Source: Paenibacillus terricola
GTDB lineage: Bacteria; Bacillota; Bacilli; Paenibacillales; Paenibacillaceae
Assembly: GCF_014779765.1 (NCBI RefSeq)
Contig: NZ_JACXZA010000007.1
Span: 1 to 64,000 of the forward strand
Reading direction: 5' to 3'
DNA length: 64,000 bases
Part shown: one piece after another, positions 1 through 8,145 of the stretch
Layout: the number at the start of each line of letters is the position of its first letter
How positions within the stretch are numbered: position 1 is the stretch's first letter
Position numbers and translations under genes: made by a program
The notes under the pieces: model-generated
What the model saw: only the letters and a program-made list of their open reading frames with translations
What the model was told of the DNA's origin: nothing
The model's database searches: none

Positions 1-90
1 ATAAAAGAAGTGCTTGTTTAGCTCATTTAAAACATTTAAACTGACAGTTTCGCTCGTTGTTCAGTTTTCAAAGAACAATTTCGACAACTT
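1..90 (-). other. rRNA operon leader (upstream of 16S rRNA)
   Basis: Read on the minus strand, positions 59-78 give TTGTTCTTTGAAAACTGAAC, the conserved leader/spacer motif found upstream of 16S rRNA genes in Bacillus and Paenibacillus. It lies just downstream of two rRNA-type promoters and reads leftwards off the window, so the 16S gene should begin beyond position 1. This agrees with the B. subtilis order bofA-rrnA. The rRNA gene itself is not in the window. Confidence 0.75.
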
Positions 91-94
91 TTAC

Positions 95-123
95 ATCTTA
101 CCAGATGTTAATCAGTGTGTCAA
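95..123 (-). promoter_or_regulatory. rRNA operon promoter P2
   Basis: Minus strand: -35 TTGACA (118-123), 17-nt spacer, -10 TAAGAT (95-100). It is the nearer of two tandem SigA-type promoters to the rRNA leader. Both share an AACATCTG-TAA-AT core and a following GTTGTCGAAA. Confidence 0.85.
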
Positions 124-157
124 GCATTTCTTTTATCTTGTTTCGACAACGTTCATC

Positions 158-186
158 ATATTATCAGATGTTCGCGTATCTTGCAA
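158..186 (-). promoter_or_regulatory. rRNA operon promoter P1
   Basis: Minus strand: -35 TTGCAA (181-186), 17-nt spacer, -10 TAATAT (158-163). It lies 63 bp upstream of P2, a typical distance for tandem rrn promoters in Bacilli. Confidence 0.8.
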
Positions 187-388
187 GCATATCTTTTTGT
201 TTCTTGTCTCGCTGTTGTTCAGCGGCGACTTTTATAATATATCACAGCCACCCAGCTGATTGCAAGCACTTTTTCAAATTAATTTGAAGTTACGTTTGCA
301 CCGCTTATTGCTGCTGTCCCGCCGTAAGACGAGGTCCTTAATTTATCATATCACTCCCGCCCCAGTCAACCCTCGACTTCAATCGACA

Positions 389-652
389 TCAGAACAATAC
401 CGCCTTCAATCCAGCGATCAGCGCCACACCCGGAAGCCCTAGCACCATGACCGTTCCTACGGTCGTTGCATTGAGCGGGATTTCCCATCCACTAAGAAGC
501 CCAGAGTAATTGACCGCATATAACGCAAGCGCAGCAAGTATAAGATGAAGCGCGAATCTGCGAAGGAACTCCAGCGAGCCGCGGTTTCTGAATAACACAA
601 CAAGTAAGGAAAGCGAAGATATCACGAGCAAAGCCGTCCAGAACCATTTCAT
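389..652 (-). CDS. bofA: Pro-sigmaK processing inhibitor BofA family protein
   Basis: 87 aa, the usual length for BofA. In sporulating Bacilli BofA sits in the forespore outer membrane and, with SpoIVFA, holds the SpoIVFB protease inactive until the sigmaK checkpoint is passed. Three hydrophobic segments are visible (about residues 3-21, 33-53 and 63-87). The ATG has AAGGAG about 9 nt upstream and overlaps the stop of the preceding yaaL by four bases (ATGA), so the two are probably translationally coupled. Position between yaaL and an rrn operon matches B. subtilis. The family call rests on length, hydropathy and synteny; specificity for sigmaK is inferred. Confidence 0.88.
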   Translation of the reverse strand: MKWFWTALLVISSLSLLVVLFRNRGSLEFLRRFALHLILAALALYAVNYSGLLSGWEIPLNATTVGTVMVLGLPGVALIAGLKAVLF

Positions 653-933
653 CGTTCTTCACTCCTTGTCCATGCCGGCCACTCTACATCTTTAAGCGCC
701 TTTGCACGTTTTACAAGCATGGAGTACCGTTGCTCCGCCGCCATTAGGTGATATACCGCATAATCAACCTCGTCCTGCTCCACCGCATATTGAAAGAACC
801 GAGTTGCACTGAGCCAGCTCTTGCGCGCTTCTTCAATGTCGATCTTTAGATCCCATACCTCTTGCGCCGTTTCATGCCGCTTCTGCTTGTCCGTCAGTTC
901 AGTGCGCTTCTGCCCCCACCATTTTAACCGCAT
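649..933 (-). CDS. yaaL: YaaL family protein (DUF2508)
   Basis: 94 aa, highly charged and helical, with no signal peptide or membrane segment; cytosolic. It matches the small DUF2508/YaaL proteins found between recR and bofA across Bacilli; function unknown. The start used is the ATG at 933, preceded by GGAGGGG with a 7-nt spacer. An upstream in-frame ATG would place the ribosome binding site inside the coding region and is less likely. The end overlaps bofA. Tryptophans near the N-terminus and within the conserved body are the most distinctive residues. Confidence 0.85.
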   Translation of the reverse strand: MRLKWWGQKRTELTDKQKRHETAQEVWDLKIDIEEARKSWLSATRFFQYAVEQDEVDYAVYHLMAAEQRYSMLVKRAKALKDVEWPAWTRSEER

Positions 934-1030
934 ATATAATCCCCTCCGCTCGTCCATACTTGCTCATCACAATGTATGAACGTTCGCTGACGGTTAGAAC
1001 GGAGAAGGCAATGCCATTCACGATTCCTAC

Positions 1031-1077
1031 TAAAATAAAACAAATGCCGCACCATCCATCATTGGACGATGCGGCAT
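1031..1077 (-). terminator. Intrinsic terminator downstream of recR
   Basis: Minus strand: 14-bp stem (1064-1077 with 1044-1057) followed by a T-rich tract (1031-1043). It separates recR from yaaL-bofA, so those two probably have their own promoter or depend on readthrough. Confidence 0.8.
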
Positions 1078-1102
1078 ATATCACAGCAGGATCTGTAAAC
1101 AA

Positions 1103-1702
1103 CTAGTTTAGCTCTCGACGACCCTCAAGCGCCTTGGACAATGTAACCTCGTCCGCATACTCAAGATCGCCGCCTACCGGCAGACCATGTGCGATTCGCG
1201 TAACTCGAATGCCAAAAGGCTTGACCAATCGGGACAAGTACATCGCCGTCGCCTCCCCCTCGATGTTCGGGTTCGTCGCCAGAATCAGTTCTTGTACACG
1301 CTCATCGCTTAACCGTTGAAGCAGTTCGGCAACCCGAATCTGGTCCGGCCCAACTCCCTCCATTGGCGATATTGCACCTTGCAATACATGATAATACCCG
1401 TCGAACTCTTTGGTCCGCTCCATAGCGACCAAATCTCTGGATTCCTGTACAACGCATATAACGGATCGATCGCGCGTATTATCCTGGCAGATCCGACAAG
1501 GATCTGTATCGGTAATGTTGCAGCAGACCGAGCAGTAATGCAGATTACGTTTGACGCTGACGAGCGCTTTGGCAAAATCGATTACATCGTCCTCCTGCAT
1601 GCGAAGCACATGAAACGCTAGTCTGGCAGCAGTCTTAGGACCAATGCCTGGCAGTCGGGTGAACGCGTCGATCAATTTGGCTATGGGCTCAGGATAATAC
1701 AT
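1103..1702 (-). CDS. recR: Recombination mediator protein RecR
   Basis: 199 aa, the normal RecR length. RecR works with RecO (and RecF) to load RecA on SSB-coated single-stranded DNA. Visible domains: helix-hairpin-helix [14 protein letters not shown] near residues 17-30, a four-cysteine zinc finger (C57, C60, C69, C72), then a Toprim domain (about 80-175) and the C-terminal [12 protein letters not shown] region typical of the family. The start at 1702 has GAGGAGAG upstream; a longer frame begins nine codons earlier without better support. It follows yaaK and dnaX, the classic dnaX-yaaK-recR order. Confidence 0.97.
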   Translation of the reverse strand: MYYPEPIAKLIDAFTRLPGIGPKTAARLAFHVLRMQEDDVIDFAKALVSVKRNLHYCSVCCNITDTDPCRICQDNTRDRSVICVVQESRDLVAMERTKEFDGYYHVLQGAISPMEGVGPDQIRVAELLQRLSDERVQELILATNPNIEGEATAMYLSRLVKPFGIRVTRIAHGLPVGGDLEYADEVTLSKALEGRRELN

Positions 1703-1801
1703 GAGCGTTCTCTCCTCTTTAAGCGGCAAACGGCCTGCCGGTCGCGGTATGCGGGTCCGACAGGCCGCCTGTCATGCTAACATTAGGCGTATCTTCAAGT
1801 C

Positions 1802-2113
1802 TTAGAACAGGCCAGGAATTTTCAGTCCGCCTGTATATTTGCTCATATCTTCGTTCGCGAGTTCTTCAGCCTTCGCGAGTGCATCGTTTACAGCCGTCAT
1901 CACGAGATCTTGCAGCATCTCGATATCTTCTGGATCCACTGCTTCTGGTTTGATGTTGATGGAGAGAATTTGTTTGTGGCCGTTTACTTGTACAGTAACG
2001 ACGCCGCCGCCTGCGGAACCTTCAATCGTCTTCGAGCCGAGTTGTTCCTGCGCTTTGAGCATTTGCTCTTGCATCTTCTTCACTTGCTTCATCATATGCT
2101 GCATATTTGTCAT
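1802..2113 (-). CDS. yaaK: YbaB/EbfC family nucleoid-associated protein
   Basis: 103 aa. Family members form small dimers that bind DNA; the gene lies between dnaX and recR in most bacteria. The N-terminal third is Met/Gln/Lys-rich and helical ([18 protein letters not shown]) and the C-terminus ends GLKIPGLF, both hallmarks of the family. The ATG at 2113 has GAGGTG about 7 nt upstream; the ATG at 2122 lies directly against that site and is unlikely to be used. Probably co-transcribed with dnaX (49-bp gap). Confidence 0.95.
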   Translation of the reverse strand: MTNMQHMMKQVKKMQEQMLKAQEQLGSKTIEGSAGGGVVTVQVNGHKQILSINIKPEAVDPEDIEMLQDLVMTAVNDALAKAEELANEDMSKYTGGLKIPGLF

Positions 2114-2162
2114 ATCATTCACCTCGTGAGATTTATAAGATAACGCTATAACGCTATTCTAC

Positions 2163-3971
2163 CTAATCGGACTTAAGCTCGACAAGCTGGTCTCCAAACA
2201 TTTTGTATGCTTCTTCGACCCATTCCGGTTTGGACGCCGGCTCATCCTCGGGCTCAAGCTGGAGTGTTTCGGCTGTTTCCTGACGAGCCGCCCCGCCTTC
2301 CGCAGCTGCCTGCCAATCTTTCATCATGACGGTCGCAAGACGAATCGGTCTGCCGAATACTTCACGCAGCACATGTTCAATCAGTTCACGGTTAACCGGC
2401 TTCTCCGTCGTCTCCCGATGCATCATGCTCTTGAACGCAACAAGCACCGTCTCGTCTGCAGCCGATACTGGATCACCATCAACAAGCCATGCATGAACCG
2501 TAATCTTCGCATCTTTGACCCGTTGGAGCAGCTCTCCCCATCGCATCCGAATCTGCGATGTTGCAGAGCCGTTCAATGCAGCCACAAATGGCTCAAGCTT
2601 CGGCTTGCTGATTGTACCTCCGCCGCCTGCCGAACCAAAGGCTCCTCGTGCCGCGCCGCCTCGACGGTTCGCGTTGCCCGCATTCGCTTGGCCTGCGCCA
2701 GACGCCTCGCCAGCACCTGCTGCCGTCACGCCATTGCGAAGCAGCTGCTCGAGCTTGTTCTCCAACATCTCGACTTGGCGCTGCAATCGTGTGATTTCAC
2801 CTTGGCCAGCTGCTGAGCCTGTCTGCGAACCACCTGAAGAGGCTCCTCCGCCCGATGCAGCATCCCGCTCGACCGTCTCTCCCTGCTCATTCATCGTACA
2901 GAGCTTCATCAGCGCAACCTCAAACAACGTCTGAGACTGAAGCGCATGCTTCATCTCGGTCTGATAGCGGTTCAACACGTCGATCATTCGGAACAATCGC
3001 TCAGCAGTAAAGGCCTGCGCCATCTCGCTGAAACGTCCATCGTCAACGATACGTTCGGTCGATGCGCCTGCCTGCGGAGCTAGCTTCAAGACGAGAAGGT
3101 CACGGAAATAGTAAATAAAGTTCTCCATGCACTTCTCTGCGCTCTTACCCGCCTGCATTAATCCTTCTACAAGTGGAAGGATCGCTCCTGCATCCCGGTC
3201 TCGAACAGCTTCTGCCAATCGAGCGAATTGATTCGCGGCCAATCCTCCGGTAACATCCACAGCACCCTCAAGCGTGATCGACTCACCGCCAAATGCTGCT
3301 GATTGCTCGAGAAGGCTGATCGCATCACGCATACCGCCTTCGGATAGACGCGCGATATAGGATAACGCCTCTTCCTCAGCCTGTATCCCTTCCTCTTGGC
3401 AAATAAGACGAAGGCGTTCCGTCTGTTCCTCAAGCGACACTTGTCTAAAATCAAACCGCTGACACCTTGAAATAATCGTCGCCGGCAGCTTGTGCGGTTC
3501 CGTAGTTGCCAAGATGAAGATAACGTGACCGGGCGGTTCCTCTAACGTCTTCAAGAGCGCATTAAATGCCTCGGTCGTAAGCATATGCACTTCATCAATA
3601 ATATACACTTTATATCGAACTTCGGACGGGGCGTAACGAACTTTATCACGAATTTCGCGAATCTCGTCGATCCCGCGGTTGGAAGCGGCATCAATCTCGA
3701 TGACGTCCATGACCGTGCCAGCCGTAATCCCCTGACAAGCATCACATTCATTACACGGTTCCGGTGCCGGTCCTCGTTCACAGTTGACGGCTTTGGCCAT
3801 AATCTTGGCAGCACTCGTCTTGCCTGTTCCGCGAGGCCCATTAAATAAATAGGCATGCGAGACTCTATTCTCGCGAATCGCATTCTGGAGTGTCTTGATA
3901 ATGTGCCGTTGTCCGACCATGTCATGGAACGTCTGGGGACGCCAAGCTCGGTATAAGGCAATATGAGACAT
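2163..3971 (-). CDS. dnaX: DNA polymerase III subunit gamma/tau
   Basis: 602 aa. This is the clamp-loader ATPase and replisome organiser. Seen: Walker A GPRGTGKT at residues 45-52, zinc-binding cysteines C64, C73, C76 and C79, Walker B with DEVH at 126-129, and the SRC sensor motif at 168-170. A Gly/Ser/Ala-rich linker at about 370-450 leads to the tau C-terminal region. The start at 3971 follows GAGAGGA; upstream in-frame codons (MSSQRGWVR) look like leader. No obvious slippery A/G heptamer was noticed, so a separate gamma product is not predicted. First gene of the dnaX-yaaK-recR cluster, directly downstream of the SRP RNA. Confidence 0.97.
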   Translation of the reverse strand: MSHIALYRAWRPQTFHDMVGQRHIIKTLQNAIRENRVSHAYLFNGPRGTGKTSAAKIMAKAVNCERGPAPEPCNECDACQGITAGTVMDVIEIDAASNRGIDEIREIRDKVRYAPSEVRYKVYIIDEVHMLTTEAFNALLKTLEEPPGHVIFILATTEPHKLPATIISRCQRFDFRQVSLEEQTERLRLICQEEGIQAEEEALSYIARLSEGGMRDAISLLEQSAAFGGESITLEGAVDVTGGLAANQFARLAEAVRDRDAGAILPLVEGLMQAGKSAEKCMENFIYYFRDLLVLKLAPQAGASTERIVDDGRFSEMAQAFTAERLFRMIDVLNRYQTEMKHALQSQTLFEVALMKLCTMNEQGETVERDAASGGGASSGGSQTGSAAGQGEITRLQRQVEMLENKLEQLLRNGVTAAGAGEASGAGQANAGNANRRGGAARGAFGSAGGGGTISKPKLEPFVAALNGSATSQIRMRWGELLQRVKDAKITVHAWLVDGDPVSAADETVLVAFKSMMHRETTEKPVNRELIEHVLREVFGRPIRLATVMMKDWQAAAEGGAARQETAETLQLEPEDEPASKPEWVEEAYKMFGDQLVELKSD

Positions 3972-4089
3972 GCGGACCCATCCTCTCTGCGATGACATTT
4001 CGATCCGATTATTCCATTATACACGAACCCAAGCAGCAACAAAACAAACATATTGCGCCTGCTGGATTCACCATCAATAAAGTTAGATA

Positions 4090-4142
4090 CAAAAAATCCG
4101 GCCTGCGCATCATGGGATTAACCATTCAATGCGCAGCCGGAT
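4090..4142 (-). terminator. Terminator of the SRP RNA gene
   Basis: Minus strand: a stem of about 14 bp (ATCCGGCTGCGCAT pairing with ATGCGCAGGCCGGAT) with an 18-nt loop and six T residues at 4091-4096. Confidence 0.85.
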
Positions 4143-4159
4143 GGCTGTTATTATAAGTA

Positions 4160-4432
4160 GGTACCGTGCACCTACTCCCGATACATGCGATCCGAGTGGC
4201 ACCTTTGATCCCAACTCGAGTCAGGCACTCCCCCAACACATGAACGTGTCTGCTTACGGCTGCTTCCTTCCGGACCTGACCGGGTTCACAGATGCCCATT
4301 GCGAGGGACCCAACTGTCAACATTGTTCACAAAGACCAAACCCCGCATCACATAACCTCAAGCAGGAATTCAACCTCGCTACAGCGGATTGCGAGTTACA
4401 GGGCACCGCTACCTCCCCGTCTAGCACGGTAA
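4160..4432 (-). ncRNA. ffs: Signal recognition particle RNA (scRNA/6S-like, large Bacillus type)
   Basis: About 270 nt, the size of the B. subtilis scRNA. The minus strand contains the conserved SRP apical motif GTCAGGTCCGGAAGGAAGC (in 4263-4290) and the 5' element GGGGAGGTAGCGGTGCCCTG. The 5' end (TACCGTGCTAG) is complementary to the 3' end (GTGCACGGTA), which closes the long Alu-containing form. The RNA scaffolds Ffh for co-translational targeting to the membrane. It has its own promoter and terminator. Location just upstream of dnaX matches B. subtilis scr. Any ORF drawn across it is spurious. Confidence 0.97.
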
Positions 4433-4437
4433 AACTA

Positions 4438-4466
4438 AGTATAGACGATTGAAACCTAAAGTGCAA
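4438..4466 (-). promoter_or_regulatory. SRP RNA promoter
   Basis: Minus strand: -35 TTGCAC (4461-4466), 17-nt spacer, -10 TATACT (4438-4443). The predicted start lies at about 4431, exactly where the RNA helix should begin. Confidence 0.88.
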
Positions 4467-4499
4467 CCTCTCGGCAAAAGTTACATAATGAATAATCCG

Positions 4500-4940
4500 T
4501 TACGGTGTTACACGAACATCAACTTCGTATCGAGGCATATTCTGCCGAACGACTGCAATTGCCTTCTTCTTCAGTTGTTCCCGTTCTTTGGCGTTCAGAT
4601 TTCGATCGGCGTCAATCGTAACCGTAAGCCGCGCACCATCGATAACGGTGCGTGAGCGAGTAATTCCTTTCAGTTCGCGAAGCTTCTGGTCGACGAAGTC
4701 GGTATCGTTCTTAATCGTCAAGCTGTGCGGCGAGTTCGGAAGCGAAGGATTCGTATTCGTCAGCCCCATATAGCCATCATGACCGTAGTGCTGTACCCGC
4801 ATTTTATTATCATACTTGCCGCTTCCTCCACCGCAGCCCGCCTCAAGTGCGATAAGCGCGATAGCGAGCAACCCGAGTGCAAGCTTGCTGGAAATCCGGC
4901 GATCGTATATACGCGAATGAGCGATTCGATTGAAGAACAT
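4500..4940 (-). CDS. YhcN/YlaJ family sporulation lipoprotein
   Basis: 146 aa. A basic N-terminus and hydrophobic stretch end in a lipobox-like LEAGC with the acylated cysteine at about residue 36, followed by a Gly/Ser linker, so it should be anchored to a membrane. The rest has the pattern of YhcN/YlaJ spore lipoproteins: a 'DTDFVDQKLRELKGI' segment, then alternating beta residues ending in VDVRVTP. B. subtilis YhcN is found in spores and affects outgrowth; the role here is inferred. The start at 4940 uses GGGAGG, and that sequence is also the 3' arm of the rpmE terminator, so expression may depend on the state of that hairpin. The glutamate at lipobox position -3 is atypical. Confidence 0.8.
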   Translation of the reverse strand: MFFNRIAHSRIYDRRISSKLALGLLAIALIALEAGCGGGSGKYDNKMRVQHYGHDGYMGLTNTNPSLPNSPHSLTIKNDTDFVDQKLRELKGITRSRTVIDGARLTVTIDADRNLNAKEREQLKKKAIAVVRQNMPRYEVDVRVTP

Positions 4941-4943
4941 AAA

Positions 4944-4984
4944 CAAAAAACCTCCCTTTAGACCATAGGATGGCTGAGGGAGGT
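4944..4984 (-). terminator. rpmE terminator; 3' arm overlaps the next gene's ribosome binding site
   Basis: Minus strand: ACCTCCCT (4977-4984) pairs with AGGGAGGT (4951-4958), followed by T6 (4945-4950). The AGGGAGG arm lies about 10 nt before the ATG at 4940 and is the only ribosome binding site for that gene. Confidence 0.85.
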
Positions 4985-5014
4985 CGTTGTATTCTGCCAA
5001 TTTCAAACAGAATA

Positions 5015-5212
5015 TTAGATACCGTATTTCTTTTTGAATCTGTCCACACGACCGCCTGCATCGATAAACTTCTGTTTACCAGTGAAGAACGGGTGGCATA
5101 CGGAGCAAATCTCGACACGCAGGTTCGATTTGATCGAACCAGTCTCGAAAGTATTGCCGCAAGCACACGTAGCAGTCGTTACGTGGTACGTCGGATGAAT
5201 ACCTTGTTTCAT
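5015..5212 (-). CDS. rpmE: 50S ribosomal protein L31 (zinc-binding form)
   Basis: 65 aa component of the large ribosomal subunit. It is the C+ form: CxC (TCACGNTF) and CxxC ([11 protein letters not shown]) supply the zinc ligands, unlike the cysteine-free RpmE2 paralogue made under zinc starvation. The ATG at 5212 has AGAGGTG 5-6 nt upstream. An in-frame GTG three codons earlier lies within the ribosome binding site and is not used here. Has its own promoter (5277-5306) and terminator. Confidence 0.97.
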   Translation of the reverse strand: MKQGIHPTYHVTTATCACGNTFETGSIKSNLRVEICSVCHPFFTGKQKFIDAGGRVDRFKKKYGI

Positions 5213-5276
5213 CTCGTTCACCTCTTTCCGCCCTGAACTACATGCGAGTCCAGAGTAAGTAGCACATACAACGGTG

Positions 5277-5306
5277 ATTATAGCACGTGTCGTTCAACCT
5301 GCGCAA
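5277..5306 (-). promoter_or_regulatory. Promoter for rpmE
   Basis: Minus strand: -35 TTGCGC (5301-5306), 18-nt spacer, perfect -10 TATAAT (5277-5282), about 65 nt before the L31 start codon. Confidence 0.65.
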
Positions 5307-5365
5307 TGACATGTATATCCTGCGTTAATCATCTGCCCATTAACCCTGGTGATTGCTGTTATCCG

Positions 5366-6622
5366 CTACCGGCTTCCGAGCTTGGAAGGCGGAAGATGAG
5401 TATAAGAGCCAATCACAACGTCTGGCAGTTCTTCGCGATAAATCTCCAACATCTGCTTCATGCCATAAATTTCACCCTGCGGCTTCGGAATCAACTCCAG
5501 ATAACTTTCAGGGTCGATGTTCAGGTTGCGCATCTGGATCAACTTAAGTCCTGTCCGCTTCACGAAACCGATCATCGCTTCAATCTCTTCTTCACGGTCG
5601 GTTACACCAGGGAAAATCAAATAGTTGATCGAGGTGTAAACACCTTTGTCCGTCGCATATTTGAGGGATTTCTCTACGTTCTTCAGCGTATAGGCACGCG
5701 GCTTATAGTAGGCATTGTAATGATCGTCCAACGCGCTGATCGTGCTGACGCGCATCAGATCAAGACCCGCATCAACGATGCCGCGCATAAAATCGGTTAT
5801 ACCCGCATTAGTGTTGATGTTGATATAACCCATCGAAGTACGGCTTCGCACTTCCTTGATTGCTTCAATAATAATCTTAGCTTGCGTGGAAGGCTCGCCT
5901 TCACAGCCTTGACCGAAGCTGATAATCGCATCCGGCGTAACGAGCTGCTCCATCATAACCTGCACAACTTCTTCGACAGTCGGACGGAAGTTCATCCGCG
6001 TCTGCGGCGCAACAAAACCGCTGTCGTCAGGTTGTTCCGAAATACAGCCAAAGCAGCCTGCGTTGCAGGAATATGAAACAGGAACCCCGCCTTCCCACCG
6101 CTGCAGGAATGTATTAGATGAAGTCAGGCACTCATAGCCGAGCGCACAGTTCGATAAATGCTTGTACAGACGGTTCTCCGGATATTTCGCCGTCAACCGT
6201 TCAACCCCGCTAGCTACAGCACGGCGGTCGCAGTTGAGCGGATTCCATCGTTCCGGATCGTCCGTAGCCTCAGCTGCCACATAAAATTGTCCGTCCTTCC
6301 AAACTACAGCCGTATAGCCGAACAGCGGGAACTTCTCGTCCTTATTCGTCTTTACATACGAAGGAATGTTCAAACGGGTATAGCCTTGCGGCATTAGCGC
6401 GCCTACCGCCTGCACATCGCCAGGCAGTACCGCCATCGTTCCTTTCTTCGGGTCCAGACCAATCGGTCGCGTATTCGGCAAACCAACCAGCGTTGCACCT
6501 TCAGGCAGGGGGATAAGTTCCTCTTCCATTAGTTCAACAACCATATCGCCGCTGCGTCCAAGACCAATCCAAGTTGGATGGTCGAATACGTTGCCATCGG
6601 CGTCTGCATAAACAAGATTCAT
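5366..6622 (-). CDS. Radical SAM protein of unknown substrate
   Basis: 418 aa. The motif CNAGCFGC (C186, C190, C193; CX3CX2C) is the radical SAM 4Fe-4S site. A TIM-barrel-like core follows, with a glycine-rich GQGCEGEPS segment (about 238-246) of the kind used to bind SAM. The first 150 residues form an extra N-terminal domain containing C131, C159 and C165, so auxiliary cluster binding is possible. I do not recognise the substrate. It lies between rho and rpmE, where B. subtilis has no equivalent. The ATG follows AGGAGG at 6628-6633, which directly abuts the T-run of the rho terminator, so translation may depend on readthrough. Confidence 0.85.
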   Translation of the reverse strand: MNLVYADADGNVFDHPTWIGLGRSGDMVVELMEEELIPLPEGATLVGLPNTRPIGLDPKKGTMAVLPGDVQAVGALMPQGYTRLNIPSYVKTNKDEKFPLFGYTAVVWKDGQFYVAAEATDDPERWNPLNCDRRAVASGVERLTAKYPENRLYKHLSNCALGYECLTSSNTFLQRWEGGVPVSYSCNAGCFGCISEQPDDSGFVAPQTRMNFRPTVEEVVQVMMEQLVTPDAIISFGQGCEGEPSTQAKIIIEAIKEVRSRTSMGYININTNAGITDFMRGIVDAGLDLMRVSTISALDDHYNAYYKPRAYTLKNVEKSLKYATDKGVYTSINYLIFPGVTDREEEIEAMIGFVKRTGLKLIQMRNLNIDPESYLELIPKPQGEIYGMKQMLEIYREELPDVVIGSYTHLPPSKLGSR

Positions 6623-6633
6623 GCTGTCCTCCT

Positions 6634-6659
6634 AAAAAAGGGTCCGGCGAGCCGAACCC
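6634..6659 (-). terminator. Intrinsic terminator directly after rho
   Basis: Minus strand: stem GGGTTCGG/CCGGACCC (8 bp, one G-T pair, 4-nt loop; 6640-6659) followed by T6 (6634-6639). The T-run runs straight into the AGGAGG of the radical SAM gene. Confidence 0.85.
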
Positions 6660-6684
6660 AACTTCTCAAACCATTGCAAATGTT

Positions 6685-8043
6685 CTATTCACGAGGCGAT
6701 GCTGCAGTCGAGCGAGCCTGCGGCCTACGGCCAACACTGGTGCCCCCGCTGCTTCCAGCCGAATTCGTTCCTGTATGGGATGATCCGTTCGTGAACGATG
6801 ATGTATCAAGCGACATGAGGAACTCCTCGTTCGTCTTCGAGTCGGCAAGCTTCTTGAGGAAGCTGTCTACGAACTCCATCGAATCGTTCATGCTCTTGCG
6901 GATTGCCCAGATCTTGTCGAGTTCTTCCTTCGTTAGCAGCATCTCTTCGCGGCGCGTACCCGAACGACGGATATCGAGCGCCGGGAAAATGCGACGTTCT
7001 GCCAGTCTGCGATCCAGATGGAGCTCCATGTTGCCTGTACCTTTAAATTCTTCATAAATAACGTCATCCATACGGGAGCCCGTCTCGATAAGAGCCGTAG
7101 CCAGAATCGTAAGACTGCCTCCCTCTTCCACATTACGCGCCGAACCGAAAAACCGTTTAGGACGGTGGAAGGCCGCAGGGTCAATACCACCGCTGAGCGT
7201 ACGGCCAGACGGCGGAATAACAAGGTTATAGGCACGAGCAAGCCGTGTAATGCTATCGAGCAGAATAACAACGTCCTTCTTACTCTCAACAAGCCGCAGC
7301 GCACGTTCAAGAACGAGTTCAGCAACTTTAATATGATTCTCCGGCAATTCATCGAAGGTTGAAGCGACAACTTCCCCTTTGACTGAACGCTGCATATCCG
7401 TTACTTCCTCCGGACGTTCATCAATAAGCAGCACAAAAAGCTCAATGTCGGGATGATTGTTCGAAATACTGTTGGCAATCTCCTTCAGAAGCAGCGTCTT
7501 ACCTGCCTTCGGCGGAGCAACAATCAAACCGCGTTGCCCGTGACCAACCGGGGCGAGCAAATCCATAATCCGGGTCGAGAGCTTGTTAGGGGCTGTTTCC
7601 AGTACCAATTTCTTCTCTGGGAAAAGAGGGGTAAGGGCGGGAAAATGAAGACGTTCTGCAGCAGTTTCCGGGTTCTCGCCATTGACTGCATTAACTTGAA
7701 GCAATCCATAATAACGTTCGTTCTCTTTGGGCGGTCGACACTTACCCGACACGAGGTCGCCTGAACGCAGATCGAATCGTCGAATCTGAGACTGCGAAAT
7801 ATAAATATCTTCATTGCTGCTGGAATAATTGATCGGTCGAAGGAATCCGAAGCCGTCTGGCAGGATATCCAAAATACCTTGCATGAAGAAAAATCCGCTT
7901 TTCTCCGCTTGCGCCCGCAATATCGCGAAAATAAGTTCTTTTTTCTTAAACTGTCCGTAATAAGGGATCTGATACTGCTTCGCCAGCTTGTACAGTTCCG
8001 TTAATTTCATCTCTTCTAGATCAGCGATCTGAAGATCGGCCAT
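6685..8043 (-). CDS. rho: Transcription termination factor Rho
   Basis: 452 aa hexameric RNA helicase that ends transcription at Rho-dependent sites. Seen: N-terminal Rho-N helices (about 1-45), a cold-shock-like RNA-binding domain (about 50-120), Walker A APPKAGKT at 176-183, Walker B in [16 protein letters not shown], and the R-loop/Q-loop core through about 415. The last 35 residues ([14 protein letters not shown] onward) are a Ser/Gly/Thr-rich tail beyond the usual core. Gene order rpmE-(radical SAM)-rho-murA parallels B. subtilis. No leader autoregulation motif could be read by eye. Confidence 0.97.
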   Translation of the reverse strand: MADLQIADLEEMKLTELYKLAKQYQIPYYGQFKKKELIFAILRAQAEKSGFFFMQGILDILPDGFGFLRPINYSSSNEDIYISQSQIRRFDLRSGDLVSGKCRPPKENERYYGLLQVNAVNGENPETAAERLHFPALTPLFPEKKLVLETAPNKLSTRIMDLLAPVGHGQRGLIVAPPKAGKTLLLKEIANSISNNHPDIELFVLLIDERPEEVTDMQRSVKGEVVASTFDELPENHIKVAELVLERALRLVESKKDVVILLDSITRLARAYNLVIPPSGRTLSGGIDPAAFHRPKRFFGSARNVEEGGSLTILATALIETGSRMDDVIYEEFKGTGNMELHLDRRLAERRIFPALDIRRSGTRREEMLLTKEELDKIWAIRKSMNDSMEFVDSFLKKLADSKTNEEFLMSLDTSSFTNGSSHTGTNSAGSSGGTSVGRRPQARSTAASPRE

Positions 8044-8085
8044 ATTCTCACCACTCTATTCGATTTTGCTTACCAGCATTGCCTG

Positions 8086-8123
8086 AAAAAGTAGACGCTA
8101 TTCCATTGGGATTCAAAATAGCG
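8086..8123 (-). terminator. Terminator between murA and rho
   Basis: Minus strand: short stem CGCTATT/AATAGCG (8117-8123 with 8097-8103), then a T5 run (8086-8090) a few bases on. Modest strength; some readthrough into rho is plausible. Confidence 0.55.
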
Positions 8124-8145
8124 CCACTCTCATGCATCCCTATTC

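Noticed and set aside
14-287. Overlapping short open frames at the left edge
   Set aside because: They lie on the rRNA promoter and leader region, with no ribosome binding site and low-complexity Phe/Ser-rich content.
899-1102. 67-codon frame between yaaL and recR
   Set aside because: It crosses the recR terminator and overlaps the yaaL start; no ribosome binding site.
2163-3971. Programmed frameshift in dnaX producing a separate gamma subunit
   Set aside because: No clear A-rich slippery heptamer followed by a stem-loop was found at the end of the ATPase part.
4126-4452. Two open frames (both strands) across 4.13-4.45 kb
   Set aside because: They cover the SRP RNA and its terminator; the RNA motifs and promoter explain the sequence.
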